Assembly (NCBI GenBank): GCA_963703555.1
Contig: CAVPEV010000003.1
Location: forward strand, 1-64,000
Source of the DNA: CAVPEV01 sp963703555
GTDB taxonomy: Bacteria > Actinomycetota > Actinomycetes > Actinomycetales > Cellulomonadaceae
Reading direction: 5' to 3'
Length of the DNA stretch: 64,000 nucleotides
The position numbers and the translations under genes are program-made. Shown piece by piece: positions 24,889 to 33,185 of the stretch (position 1 is its first letter; every line of letters starts with the position of its first letter). Under the pieces are notes generated by a model. That model saw only the letters and a program-made list of their open reading frames with translations. It was not told the DNA's origin and did no database searches.

Positions 24889-27323
24889 CGGCGCCGGCTC
24901 CCCGGCGGGGCAGCGGCGCCGTGGTCGACGTGGCGGTGGTCTGCGTGGCGCTGCTGGCCGTGCTGCGCCCCCTGGTCCCGGTGTACGGGGCGGCTGCCGC
25001 CTGGCCTGCGACGGTGGGCGGTGTGCTGATCGGTGCGGCCGTCGCCACGGTCGGGGCCTGGCGCCGGTGGAGCGCCGCCGGTGTCGCGGCCGTGCTGGTC
25101 GTGATGTACGTGCTCGGTGGCGCCCTGGCCACGCCGACGCTCACGGTGCTGGGGGTGCTGCCGTCCCCGGCCGGCCTGCGCGCCCTGGCTGCCGCGCCGG
25201 TCACGGCCTGGAAGGAGATGCTCACGCTCGAGCCCCCGCTGGGCGGCGGTGGCGCGCTGCTCGCCGTCCCGTACCTGCTCGGCCTGCTCGGCGCGGCGGC
25301 CGCGACCGGCGTCGCGCTGCGTGCCCGGGATCCTCGTCGGGCGGCGGCCGCAGCGCTGGTCCCGGCGGTCTGGTACTCGTTGGGGCTGCTGCTGGGCACC
25401 AGGGACGAGGTGCGACCCGTGCTGACCGGGGTCGGTCTGGCGGCCGGGCTCCTCGTGTGGGCATCCTGGCGGGCGGGTCTGCTGACCGTCCGGCGGGTCG
25501 GCGCGCTGGCACTGCTCGGCGTGCTCGCGGTCGGAGCGGGCGCGGCCGGGGGGCCCGCGGTGGTCGCCGACCGGGACCGGTTCGTGCTGCGGGACGTGAT
25601 CGTCCCGCCGTTCGACCCCGACGACTACCCCAGCCCGTTGTCCGCGTTCCGGGCGTACGTGAAGGCGGCCGACCAGCCGCTGCTCACGGTGACCGGGCTG
25701 CCGGCCGGGGCCCGGGTGCGCCTGGCGACGATGGACCGCTACGACGGCGTGGTCTGGGCCGTCTCCGGGGACGGGTCGGCGGCAGCATCGGGGGAGTTCC
25801 GCCGGGTGGGTCCGGCGATCGCGCCCACTGTGCAGGGGCGCGCCGCGCACGTGGAGATCGAGGTCCGGGCGCGCACCGGCGTGTGGTTGCCGACGGTCGG
25901 GGCGGTCACCGCCATGCACCTGGACCCGCAGACCGCGGCCCGGGTGCGGTACAACGACGCCACCGGCACCGCCGTGCTGCTCGGCGGCGTCACCCCCGGC
26001 CTGCGGTATGCCCTGGACGTCGTCGTCCCGGACCAGCCCGACGACGCACAGATCGGTACCGCACCGCCGGCGGACGTGGTCCTGCCGCCGGCGGTCGGCG
26101 TGCCCGACGTCGTCACCACGGCGGCAGCCGACGTCGCCCGGGACGCCGGATCGCCCGTGCAGGTCGCCCGGGCCATCCAGCAGGCCTTGTCCGAGCAGGG
26201 CTACTTCAGCCACGGCATCACCACGGCCGGGGACTACCCGTCGCTGTCCGGCCACGGCGCGGACCGGATCACCGGACTGCTGGGGTCGGACCTCATGGTG
26301 GGCGACGCCGAGCAGTACGCCTCGGCGATGGCCCTGATGGCCCGGGAGATGGGGCTGCCCGCGCGGGTGGTGCTCGGCGTGGTCGCGCCGAGCACGGCCG
26401 AGCAGGTCTCCGCCGTGACCACCCCCGGGCGCCCGGACCCTCGCACGTCCGGTGCTGCGCAGGTGCCCGGCGCGCCGGACGCGCCCGACCCGGCGGGCCC
26501 GACCGGTCCGGTGACCGTCACGAGCGGGGACATCGACGCCTGGGTGGAGATCGCGTTCGCCGGGCACGGCTGGGTCGCGTTCGACCCCACGCCCCCGCCG
26601 TCGCAGATCCCGCAGCAGCAGCAGTCGGTCACTCCGGCGAAGCCCGACCCGCAGGTGGTGCAGCCGCCACCGGCCGAGCCGGACGTCGTGAACCCGCCGG
26701 ACGACGACACCGAGCAGCCGCAGACCCAGGACGCCGACCGGGATGCCGGCTCGGCATGGTGGCACCGTGCGCTGCGGGTCGCCGGGATCGCGGCCGTGCC
26801 GCTGGCACTGCTCGGCGCCCCGCTGGTCGTGCTCGCCGGGCTGAAGGCCCGCCGCCGCCGTCGGCGGCGGCGACACCCGGACCCGACGGTCCGGGTGGCC
26901 GGTGGGTGGCAGGAGCTGGTGGACGCCGCGACGGACCTGGGCCGCACGGTCGGGGTCAACACCACGCGCCGCGAGGCGGCGCGCGCGTTGGCGGCTGCCT
27001 TCGGCCCCTCCCCGGCGGCGGGCTCCTCGGGCACCAGCCGTGCCCGCGGGCCCGCCGGTCCGGGGGGGGACCTGCCTGCGCAGCTGCACGAGCTGGCTGC
27101 CGACGCCGACGCCGCCGTGTTCGGGCCGGCCAGTGTGACGCCGGTCGCCGCCGGCTCCTACTGGGAGCGGGTGGTGGCGGTGACCGAGCGGATGCGGCGC
27201 AGCAGCGACCGCCGAAGACGACTACGGTCGCGCGCGTCCGCCGCGTCGCTGCGTCATCGCGGCGCGGTCCGCCCGAACGGCTCGGCCGCGCGGTCGTGGC
27301 GCAGGAAGGAGGCCCGTCCATGA
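24885..27323 (+). CDS. Transglutaminase-like membrane protein with a lost catalytic Cys and His
   Basis: An 812-aa protein with about six hydrophobic segments in the first 225 residues, a large outer region, the transglutaminase-like core at about 460-570, a Pro/Gln-rich linker, one more helix (AAVPLALLGAPLVVLAGL) and a basic cytoplasmic tail. The core aligns clearly: AEQYASAMALMAREMGLPAR and DAWVEIAFAGHGWVAFDPTP. However, the nucleophile Cys expected before EQYASAM is Ala475, and the His expected before AWVE is Asp551; the third residue, Asp567, is kept. It therefore probably binds rather than cross-links. It overlaps both neighbours by four bases. Confidence 0.88.
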   Translation: MTAPAPRRGSGAVVDVAVVCVALLAVLRPLVPVYGAAAAWPATVGGVLIGAAVATVGAWRRWSAAGVAAVLVVMYVLGGALATPTLTVLGVLPSPAGLRALAAAPVTAWKEMLTLEPPLGGGGALLAVPYLLGLLGAAAATGVALRARDPRRAAAAALVPAVWYSLGLLLGTRDEVRPVLTGVGLAAGLLVWASWRAGLLTVRRVGALALLGVLAVGAGAAGGPAVVADRDRFVLRDVIVPPFDPDDYPSPLSAFRAYVKAADQPLLTVTGLPAGARVRLATMDRYDGVVWAVSGDGSAAASGEFRRVGPAIAPTVQGRAAHVEIEVRARTGVWLPTVGAVTAMHLDPQTAARVRYNDATGTAVLLGGVTPGLRYALDVVVPDQPDDAQIGTAPPADVVLPPAVGVPDVVTTAAADVARDAGSPVQVARAIQQALSEQGYFSHGITTAGDYPSLSGHGADRITGLLGSDLMVGDAEQYASAMALMAREMGLPARVVLGVVAPSTAEQVSAVTTPGRPDPRTSGAAQVPGAPDAPDPAGPTGPVTVTSGDIDAWVEIAFAGHGWVAFDPTPPPSQIPQQQQSVTPAKPDPQVVQPPPAEPDVVNPPDDDTEQPQTQDADRDAGSAWWHRALRVAGIAAVPLALLGAPLVVLAGLKARRRRRRRRHPDPTVRVAGGWQELVDAATDLGRTVGVNTTRREAARALAAAFGPSPAAGSSGTSRARGPAGPGGDLPAQLHELAADADAAVFGPASVTPVAAGSYWERVVAVTERMRRSSDRRRRLRSRASAASLRHRGAVRPNGSAARSWRRKEARP

Positions 27324-28771
27324 GCGTGACCGCAACCCGAGCCGACGGTCTCCCGCCGGCCGGCCTGGGGCGCCGGTTCCTCGCCGTGCTGCTCGACGCG
27401 GTGCTGGCCGGCCTGCTCGTCGCGCCCGCGGCGCTCGTGGCCGCGAGGCTGGGTCGCGACGACGGCGGCCCGTGGGGCGCCCTGCCCGCCGGCGTGCTGG
27501 TCCTGGTCCAGCTGGTGGCGTGGCAGCTGCACGGGCAGCGCGGCTGGACCGTGGGGCGGCTGGCGCTGCGGGTGCGGACCGTCGACGAGCAGAACGGTCG
27601 GCCGATCGGGCTGGCTCGCGTGCTCGTGCGCGGGCTCGTCGTGGCTGCCGGCGCGCTCGCTGCCGGCGTGGGCGAGGTGCTCGTCCTGGTGTCGCCGCTG
27701 TTCGACGCCCGCCGTCGGGGCTGGCACGACCGTGCGGTGTCGGCGCTGGTGGTACGGGTTCCGCCCGGCACACCCGCGAGCTGGCCGCGCGAGGTCCGCG
27801 CCGGCGCGCCGTCCGGCCACCGCGGCGCCGGCCCCGGGCGGCCGGCGGCCCTCGCGGCGCCGGCGCCGAGCCCCGGCTCGGTCGGGCCGGCCCCCGAGTC
27901 GTCCGTCCCGACCATGGCCTCTGCAGCTGCGGTCCGGCCGCCGGACACGGCCGCCGCAGCGCCGGACGGGTACGAGCCGAGCGCGGCGCACCGCTTCATG
28001 CCGGCCCCCGACGCGCTCGGCGGTCCCGGCCAGGCGGACTCCGCGGCCACCCGGGTGATCGCCGCAGTGCCGCCTCCGCCGTGGGCGGTGTCCGGGCCGG
28101 TCGGTCGGCACGGTTCGGAGGACTCCGGCGGTCGGGAGCAGGACATCGTTGCCCAGCGGCTCGATGCCCTCCTCGCCCCCCGCCGGCCCCGGACCGAGCC
28201 GGGCGTGCCCCCGCTCGTCCCACCGGCGGCCGTCCCACCGGCGGGCTCGGCGTCGGTGCCTGAGCCGGATCCGGTGCCGCCCCCGGCACGGGCCTGGGCG
28301 CCCCCACCGGCGGCGGACGTGCTGCCGCCGTCGTCCGCCCTGGACCCGCAGCTGGAGATGACTCGTCGGGTGGCCGGACAGGTGGCCGGTCCCGACGGCG
28401 AGCCGACCGCCGAGGTCGCCCTGTCCGACGGACGGGTCCTCACCCTGCGAGGTACGGTGCTGCTCGGTCGCAACCCCGCCGCCCGGCCCGGTGTCGACGT
28501 CGTGCGGGTGGTGGACCCAGGGCGGTCGGTGTCGAAGAGCCACGTGCTGCTCCAGGTCGACCGCACCGGCCTGTGGGTGGCCGACGCCGGGTCGACCAAC
28601 GGCACGCTGATCACCCTGGCCGACGGCCAGCAGATCGTCTGCGTCCCTGACCACCGGGTGCGGGTGCCGGCCGGTTCCATCGTGTCGTTCGGCGAGCACG
28701 GGCTGCGCGTGCTCCGCGAGCCGCCCACCGCGCCGCCCACCGCGCCGCCCACCGCGCCCGCGCAGCCCTGA
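27320..28771 (+). CDS. RDD-domain membrane protein with C-terminal FHA domain
   Basis: A 483-aa protein. An N-terminal RDD domain (LGRRFLAVLLDAVLAG, QRGWTVGRLALRVRTVDEQN, DARRRGWHDRAV) gives three or four membrane helices over residues 1-145. A long Pro/Ala-rich linker follows, then an FHA domain at about 370-470 with LLGRNPAARPG, VSKSHVLLQ and DAGSTNGT. The end is a short repeat of PPTA units. It could recruit a phosphothreonine-bearing partner to the membrane, most simply the kinase or a kinase target of the same cluster. The ATG overlaps the preceding stop by four bases. Confidence 0.88.
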   Translation: MSVTATRADGLPPAGLGRRFLAVLLDAVLAGLLVAPAALVAARLGRDDGGPWGALPAGVLVLVQLVAWQLHGQRGWTVGRLALRVRTVDEQNGRPIGLARVLVRGLVVAAGALAAGVGEVLVLVSPLFDARRRGWHDRAVSALVVRVPPGTPASWPREVRAGAPSGHRGAGPGRPAALAAPAPSPGSVGPAPESSVPTMASAAAVRPPDTAAAAPDGYEPSAAHRFMPAPDALGGPGQADSAATRVIAAVPPPPWAVSGPVGRHGSEDSGGREQDIVAQRLDALLAPRRPRTEPGVPPLVPPAAVPPAGSASVPEPDPVPPPARAWAPPPAADVLPPSSALDPQLEMTRRVAGQVAGPDGEPTAEVALSDGRVLTLRGTVLLGRNPAARPGVDVVRVVDPGRSVSKSHVLLQVDRTGLWVADAGSTNGTLITLADGQQIVCVPDHRVRVPAGSIVSFGEHGLRVLREPPTAPPTAPPTAPAQP

Positions 28772-28862
28772 ACGGCGCCGGGTCCCCGGTGCATGTCCGA
28801 GGCAGGTCTGCCGCGCGCGTCCGTCCCCTGGCACCGCACGCCGAGCGGTTGGTGGGCGGGGG

Positions 28863-28868
28863 TACAGT
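28863..28868 (+). promoter_or_regulatory. -10 element upstream of the leuA leader
   Basis: TACAGT lies six bases before the GTG of a 15-codon reading frame, matching the leaderless pattern seen elsewhere in this window. Confidence 0.5.
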
Positions 28869-28874
28869 GCACGG

Positions 28875-28922
28875 GTGCTGCTCGAGCACCTCTTCCTTCG
28901 TCGCCGCGGCGGGGCCTGCTAG
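28875..28922 (+). CDS. Candidate leuA leader peptide, 15 codons
   Basis: A short frame, VLLEHLFLRRRGGAC then TAG, begins six bases after a TACAGT box and ends 68 bases before leuA. Four of its first eight codons are Leu, with a run of Arg codons after them. Attenuators and leader elements before leuA are known in actinobacteria, and a leucine-rich leader translated from the first base would fit that. I could not fold the following 68 bases reliably, so the attenuation mechanism is inferred. Confidence 0.5.
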   Translation: MLLEHLFLRRRGGAC

Positions 28923-28990
28923 GCCGGAACCTCGCCGCGGGTGCGCGTCGCGCCGGCTGGCTACCCGCCCCGAGACGAAGGACCCCGTCG

Positions 28991-30736
28991 ATGCACCAGG
29001 ACCCCAGCACCGTTCAGCGACCCAGCCCCATGCCGATCCACCGCTACCGCCCGTACCACGAGCAGCTGCGGGTGGACCTGCGCGACCGGACGTGGCCGTC
29101 GCGGCACCTCGACGCGGCGCCCCGCTGGTGCGCCGTCGACCTGCGTGACGGCAACCAAGCCCTCGTCGAGCCGATGAACGCGGCCCGCAAGCTCGAGCTG
29201 TTCGAGCTGTTGGTGGCGATGGGCTACAAGGAGATCGAGGTCGGCTTCCCGTCGGCCTCGCAGACCGACTTCGACTTCGTGCGCAGGCTCATCGACGAGG
29301 ACCGCATCCCCGACGACGTCGTCATCCAGGTCCTCACCCAGTCCCGCGAGCATCTCATCGAGCGCACCTACGAGGCCATCGCGGGCGCGAAGCGGGCGAT
29401 CGTCCACCTGTACAACTCGACGTCGGTGCTCCAGCGCGAGGTCGTCTTCCGGTCCGACGAGGACGGGGTCGCCGACATCGCGGTGAGCGGCGCACGGCTG
29501 TGCAAGAAGTACGAGGAGCTGATCCCCGACACCGAGGTGCTCTACGAGTACAGCCCGGAGTCCTACACCGGCACGGAGCTGGAGTACGCGGTTCGGGTCT
29601 GCAACGCGGTGCTCGACGAGTGGGAGCCCACCCCGGACCGGCCGGTCATCATCAACCTGCCGGCGACGGTGGAGATGGCCACGCCGAACGTGTACGCCGA
29701 CTCCATCGAGTGGATGGGTCGCCACCTGCACCATCGCGAGTCGGTGGTGCTGTCGCTGCACCCGCACAACGACCGCGGCACCGCCGTGGCGGCCGCCGAG
29801 CTCGGCCTGCTCGCCGGAGCGGACCGGGTGGAGGGCTGCCTGTTCGGCAACGGCGAGCGGACCGGCAACGTCTGCCTGGTCACCCTGGGCATGAACCTGT
29901 TCAGCCAGGGCGTCGACCCGATGATCGACTTCTCGGACATCGATCGCGTCCGCCGCACGGTCGAGCGGTGCACCCAGATGCCGGTGGGCGAGCGTCACCC
30001 GTATGCGGGGGACCTCGTTTTCACGGCGTTCTCCGGTTCCCACCAGGACGCCATCAAGAAGGGTCTGGACGCGATGGCGGCACGGGCCGTACGCGAGGGC
30101 CGGCCGGTCGAGGACCTTGAGTGGGCCGTGCCGTACCTGCCCATCGACCCGCGCGACGTCGGACGGGCGTACGACGCGATCATCCGGGTGAACTCGCAGT
30201 CCGGCAAGGGTGGGATCTCCTACCTCATGAAGGCCGAGCGGGACCTCGACCTGCCGCGCCGTCTGCAGATCGACTTCTCGCGCGTGGTGCAGGCCTGGAC
30301 CGACCAGCACGGCACGGAGGTCACCGCCGACGAGCTCTGGATGCTGTTCAGCGACGAGTACCTGCCGGCCGAGACCGGTGGTCCGCTGGTCCCGTGGGGC
30401 CGGCTCGCGCTTCGGGGTACCAGGGTGACCAGCGCCGAGGGCGGGCCGGTCACGCTGTCGGTGGACGTCGTCGACCGGGGTACGCCGCTGACGCTGACGG
30501 GGACGGGCAACGGCCCCATCGCCGCGTTCGTCGACGCGCTGGCCCGGCTGGGCATCGTGGTCCGCGTGCTCGACTACGCCGAGCACGCGCTGTCCGCCGG
30601 GGGCGACGCGACCGCCGCCGCCTACGTGGAGTGCGCGGTCGGGGACCGCGAGCTGTGGGGGGTGGGCATCGACCCGTCGACGACTGCTGCCGCGCTGAAG
30701 GCCATCGTCTCGGCCGTCAACCGTGCCGAGCGGTGA
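28991..30736 (+). CDS. leuA: 2-isopropylmalate synthase
   Basis: A 581-aa enzyme that condenses acetyl-CoA with 2-oxoisovalerate, the first committed step of leucine synthesis. It shows AVDLRDGNQALVEPM near the start of the TIM barrel, the metal-binding HPHNDRG, and GNGERTGNV. The C-terminal third is the LeuA regulatory domain for leucine feedback, ending in AALKAIVSAVNR. The length matches the long actinobacterial form. I chose the ATG at 28991; a candidate leucine-rich leader peptide lies just upstream. A perfect palindrome follows the gene. Confidence 0.95.
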   Translation: MHQDPSTVQRPSPMPIHRYRPYHEQLRVDLRDRTWPSRHLDAAPRWCAVDLRDGNQALVEPMNAARKLELFELLVAMGYKEIEVGFPSASQTDFDFVRRLIDEDRIPDDVVIQVLTQSREHLIERTYEAIAGAKRAIVHLYNSTSVLQREVVFRSDEDGVADIAVSGARLCKKYEELIPDTEVLYEYSPESYTGTELEYAVRVCNAVLDEWEPTPDRPVIINLPATVEMATPNVYADSIEWMGRHLHHRESVVLSLHPHNDRGTAVAAAELGLLAGADRVEGCLFGNGERTGNVCLVTLGMNLFSQGVDPMIDFSDIDRVRRTVERCTQMPVGERHPYAGDLVFTAFSGSHQDAIKKGLDAMAARAVREGRPVEDLEWAVPYLPIDPRDVGRAYDAIIRVNSQSGKGGISYLMKAERDLDLPRRLQIDFSRVVQAWTDQHGTEVTADELWMLFSDEYLPAETGGPLVPWGRLALRGTRVTSAEGGPVTLSVDVVDRGTPLTLTGTGNGPIAAFVDALARLGIVVRVLDYAEHALSAGGDATAAAYVECAVGDRELWGVGIDPSTTAAALKAIVSAVNRAER

Positions 30737-30743
30737 ACGGGGT

Positions 30744-30757
30744 TTCACCCGGGTGAA
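30744..30757. repeat. Perfect 14-base palindrome after leuA
   Basis: TTCACCCGGGTGAA is an exact palindrome eight bases after the leuA stop and about 95 bases before the GGDEF gene. It is too short and lacks a T-run to be a convincing terminator, so a protein-binding site for the downstream gene is an alternative. Confidence 0.45.
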
Positions 30758-30850
30758 GAACGGCCGTGCACCGACAGTCTCCCCGGCACCCGCCGATCGG
30801 ACGCAACGCAGAGGCAGGTCTGCAGGTCCCGACTAAAGGAACGGTGGTCT

Positions 30851-32428
30851 GTGGGCGCTGCACTGGTACAGATCGGTGAGTTCGGGGTGCTCGACGCCGT
30901 TGCCGAGGCCGCGCACGACGAGTATGCGCACGGCGACCTGCATCGGGCAGAGCGGCTGTCCGTCACGGGCGCCCGGTTGGCGGCGGCCGTGGGCGACGAA
31001 GCCACCCTCCGGTACCTGACCTTCACGCGTGGCCGCGCCCTGGTCGCGCTCGGCCGGTCGGAGGAGGGCCGCGCCTGCGCTGTCGAGCTGGAACGCCGCG
31101 CCGTCGGCGACGCCGACCCGTACTGGCGGGCGAAGGCCATCGCGCTCCGCGCGCTCGCCGAGCGGCGGCGGGGTCGCCACCCGGAGGTGCTCGCGCTCCT
31201 CGCGCGGTCCTGGGTGCTGATCGGCAGCCCGGACGGGCACTCCTACAACCAGATCTCTGCGGCGGTGCTGCTGGCGGAAGCCCTGCGGATGGTCGAGCTG
31301 TACGAGGAGGCCGACGCGGTGAGCATGCGCGTCGCGGGCCTGGTGGACCCGGTGATGGCACCCGGCGTGGTCGTCGAGTCGGTGCGCACCCTCGCCGAGT
31401 GGGCCGCCGGGCTGCTGGTGCAGGGGCGCGACGCCGAGGCCGGGCACGTGGTCACCCAGCTGGCGTCGCGGGCGCTGCTCCTGCTGCGCCTGACCGCCGG
31501 GGCGCCGGACGTGCGCTACCAGCTGTTCGGCCTCGTGGGGCTGGCCTACGCCGACGTCAGCCTCGGTGAGCCCGAGCGGGCGCTCCGGGCGGTGGAGGCG
31601 CTGTCCGAGGTGGTGGAGACCCGCCGGGGGCGGCCCGAGTGGTTCGTCGCCACCGCCGTGCGCGGCCTCGCCCTGGTCCGGGCGGGCCGGTACGTGGAGG
31701 CCGAGGAGTGGATGCGGGTGCTGCGCGCCGAGGCCGACGAGTCCGACCGGGACGTGTGGTTCACCGTCGCCGAGCTGGTGCTGGTGCGGTCGGCCGTGGG
31801 CCGGTACGGCGAGCACCCGGGCCTGGTCCATGCCAGGGCGATGGTCCGCCGGTTCGCCGCGCAGCTGTGGGCCGAGCGCACCGAGCGGTTCGACGCGATG
31901 CTGGCCCAGGTCCGCATCCAGGAGCTGCAGGCGGAGAGCCGCCGCGCGGCCGCCCTCAGCGTGCTGGACCACCTCACCGGCGTGGGCAACCGACGGGCCA
32001 TCGCGGCCTTCCTCGCCGAGGTCCGGGGCCCGGTCAGTGCCCTGTTCGTCGACGTCGACGACTTCAAGAACGTCAACGACGCGTATTCCCACGTGGTCGG
32101 CGACGCAGTGCTCGCCCGGCTCGCCCAGGTGCTGGCGGGGCTCACCCGAGCGGGCGACCTGGTCGCCCGGTACGGCGGCGACGAGTTCGTGCTGCTGCTC
32201 CAACCGGGCTCGGAACTCACGGCTGGGGCGCTGGAACGACGCGCCGACGAGGTAGTGGCCGGCGTGCGGCAGGTGACCTGGGAGGAGATCGCCCCTGGTC
32301 TGTCCGTGACGGTGTCGGTCGGGGCGGCCCGGATGGCCAACCCCGAGGAGCTGTTCACGGCCCTGAGCAGGGCCGTGCTCCGGGCGAAGCGGGAGGGCCG
32401 CAACCGGCGGGTCAGTACGGTGGAGTGA
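30851..32428 (+). CDS. TPR-like sensor diguanylate cyclase (GGDEF)
   Basis: A 525-aa soluble protein. Residues 1-340 are alpha-helical, with the spaced Ala/Leu pattern of TPR repeats (ARLAAAVGDEATLRYL, VGLAYADVSLGEPERALRAV, RGLALVRAGRYVEAEEWMRV). Residues 345-525 form a GGDEF domain: DHLTGVGNRRA, FVDVDDFKNVND, RYGGDEF near residue 442, and VSVGAA. The intact GGDEF and the FKNVND substrate segment suggest an active diguanylate cyclase making c-di-GMP. No membrane helix is visible. The GTG start follows AAAGGA. Nothing in the surroundings shows what it senses. Confidence 0.88.
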   Translation: MGAALVQIGEFGVLDAVAEAAHDEYAHGDLHRAERLSVTGARLAAAVGDEATLRYLTFTRGRALVALGRSEEGRACAVELERRAVGDADPYWRAKAIALRALAERRRGRHPEVLALLARSWVLIGSPDGHSYNQISAAVLLAEALRMVELYEEADAVSMRVAGLVDPVMAPGVVVESVRTLAEWAAGLLVQGRDAEAGHVVTQLASRALLLLRLTAGAPDVRYQLFGLVGLAYADVSLGEPERALRAVEALSEVVETRRGRPEWFVATAVRGLALVRAGRYVEAEEWMRVLRAEADESDRDVWFTVAELVLVRSAVGRYGEHPGLVHARAMVRRFAAQLWAERTERFDAMLAQVRIQELQAESRRAAALSVLDHLTGVGNRRAIAAFLAEVRGPVSALFVDVDDFKNVNDAYSHVVGDAVLARLAQVLAGLTRAGDLVARYGGDEFVLLLQPGSELTAGALERRADEVVAGVRQVTWEEIAPGLSVTVSVGAARMANPEELFTALSRAVLRAKREGRNRRVSTVE

Positions 32429-32441
32429 CTGCGGCGAGGGG

Positions 32442-32447
32442 GACAAT
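32442..32447 (+). promoter_or_regulatory. -10 element of recO
   Basis: GACAAT lies six bases before the GTG of recO; the message is probably leaderless. Confidence 0.5.
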
Positions 32448-32453
32448 GGTCGG

Positions 32454-33185
32454 GTGAGCCTGTACCGCGACGAGGGGATCGTGCTGCGCACCCACTCGTT
32501 GGGCGAGGCCGACCGCATCGTCACGGTGCTCACCCGGGCGCACGGGAAGGTGCGAGCGGTCGCCAAGGGGGTTCGCCGGACGTCCTCCCGGTTCGGCTCC
32601 CGGCTGGAGCCGTACATGCACATCGACGTCCAGCTGAGCACCGGTCGCTCGCTCGACGTCGTCACCCAGGTGGAGACCATCGCCGCCTACGGGCGTCCGG
32701 TGAGCGAGGACTACGGCCTGTACACCTGTGGTGCCGTGATGCTGGAGACCGCGGACCGGCTGGTGGCCGACGAGCACGAGCCCGCGGTGCAGCAGTACTG
32801 GCTGCTGGTCGGGGGCGTCCGCGCACTGGCGACCAGGGAGCACGCCGCCGGGCTGGTGCTCGACTCCTACCTGCTGCGTTCGCTGGCCGTGGCGGGGTGG
32901 GCGCCGAGCTTCACCGACTGCGCCCGGTGCGGGGCATCCGGCCCGCACCACGCGTTCGCGGTCGCCCTCGGTGGCGCGGTCTGCCAGGCCTGTCGGCCAC
33001 CGGGGGCCACCGCACCGGCGCCGGCGACGTTCGCGCTGCTGGCGGCGCTGCTTGCGGGGGACTGGGCGGTTGCCGACGCGAGCGACGAGCGCCATCGCAC
33101 CGAGGCGCGCGGGCTGGTCGCCGCGTTCGAGCAGTTCCACCTGGAGCGGCGGCTGCGCTCGTTCGCCATGGTCGAGCGGGTCTGA
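32454..33185 (+). CDS. recO: DNA repair protein RecO
   Basis: A 243-aa recombination mediator that loads RecA with RecR in the RecFOR pathway. The N-terminal OB fold begins SLYRDEGIVLRTHSLGEAD with VRAVAKGVRR, and a zinc finger is made by two Cys pairs (CARCG and CQAC). The length is typical. The GTG lies six bases after GACAAT. The recO-uppS pair, with a one-base overlap, is a standard actinobacterial arrangement. Confidence 0.93.
   Translation: MSLYRDEGIVLRTHSLGEADRIVTVLTRAHGKVRAVAKGVRRTSSRFGSRLEPYMHIDVQLSTGRSLDVVTQVETIAAYGRPVSEDYGLYTCGAVMLETADRLVADEHEPAVQQYWLLVGGVRALATREHAAGLVLDSYLLRSLAVAGWAPSFTDCARCGASGPHHAFAVALGGAVCQACRPPGATAPAPATFALLAALLAGDWAVADASDERHRTEARGLVAAFEQFHLERRLRSFAMVERV

Noticed and set aside
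28728..28765. Short tandem repeat CCGCCCACCG as a possible regulatory repeat
   Set aside because: It encodes repeated PPTA at the end of the RDD-FHA protein and is simply a low-complexity protein tail.
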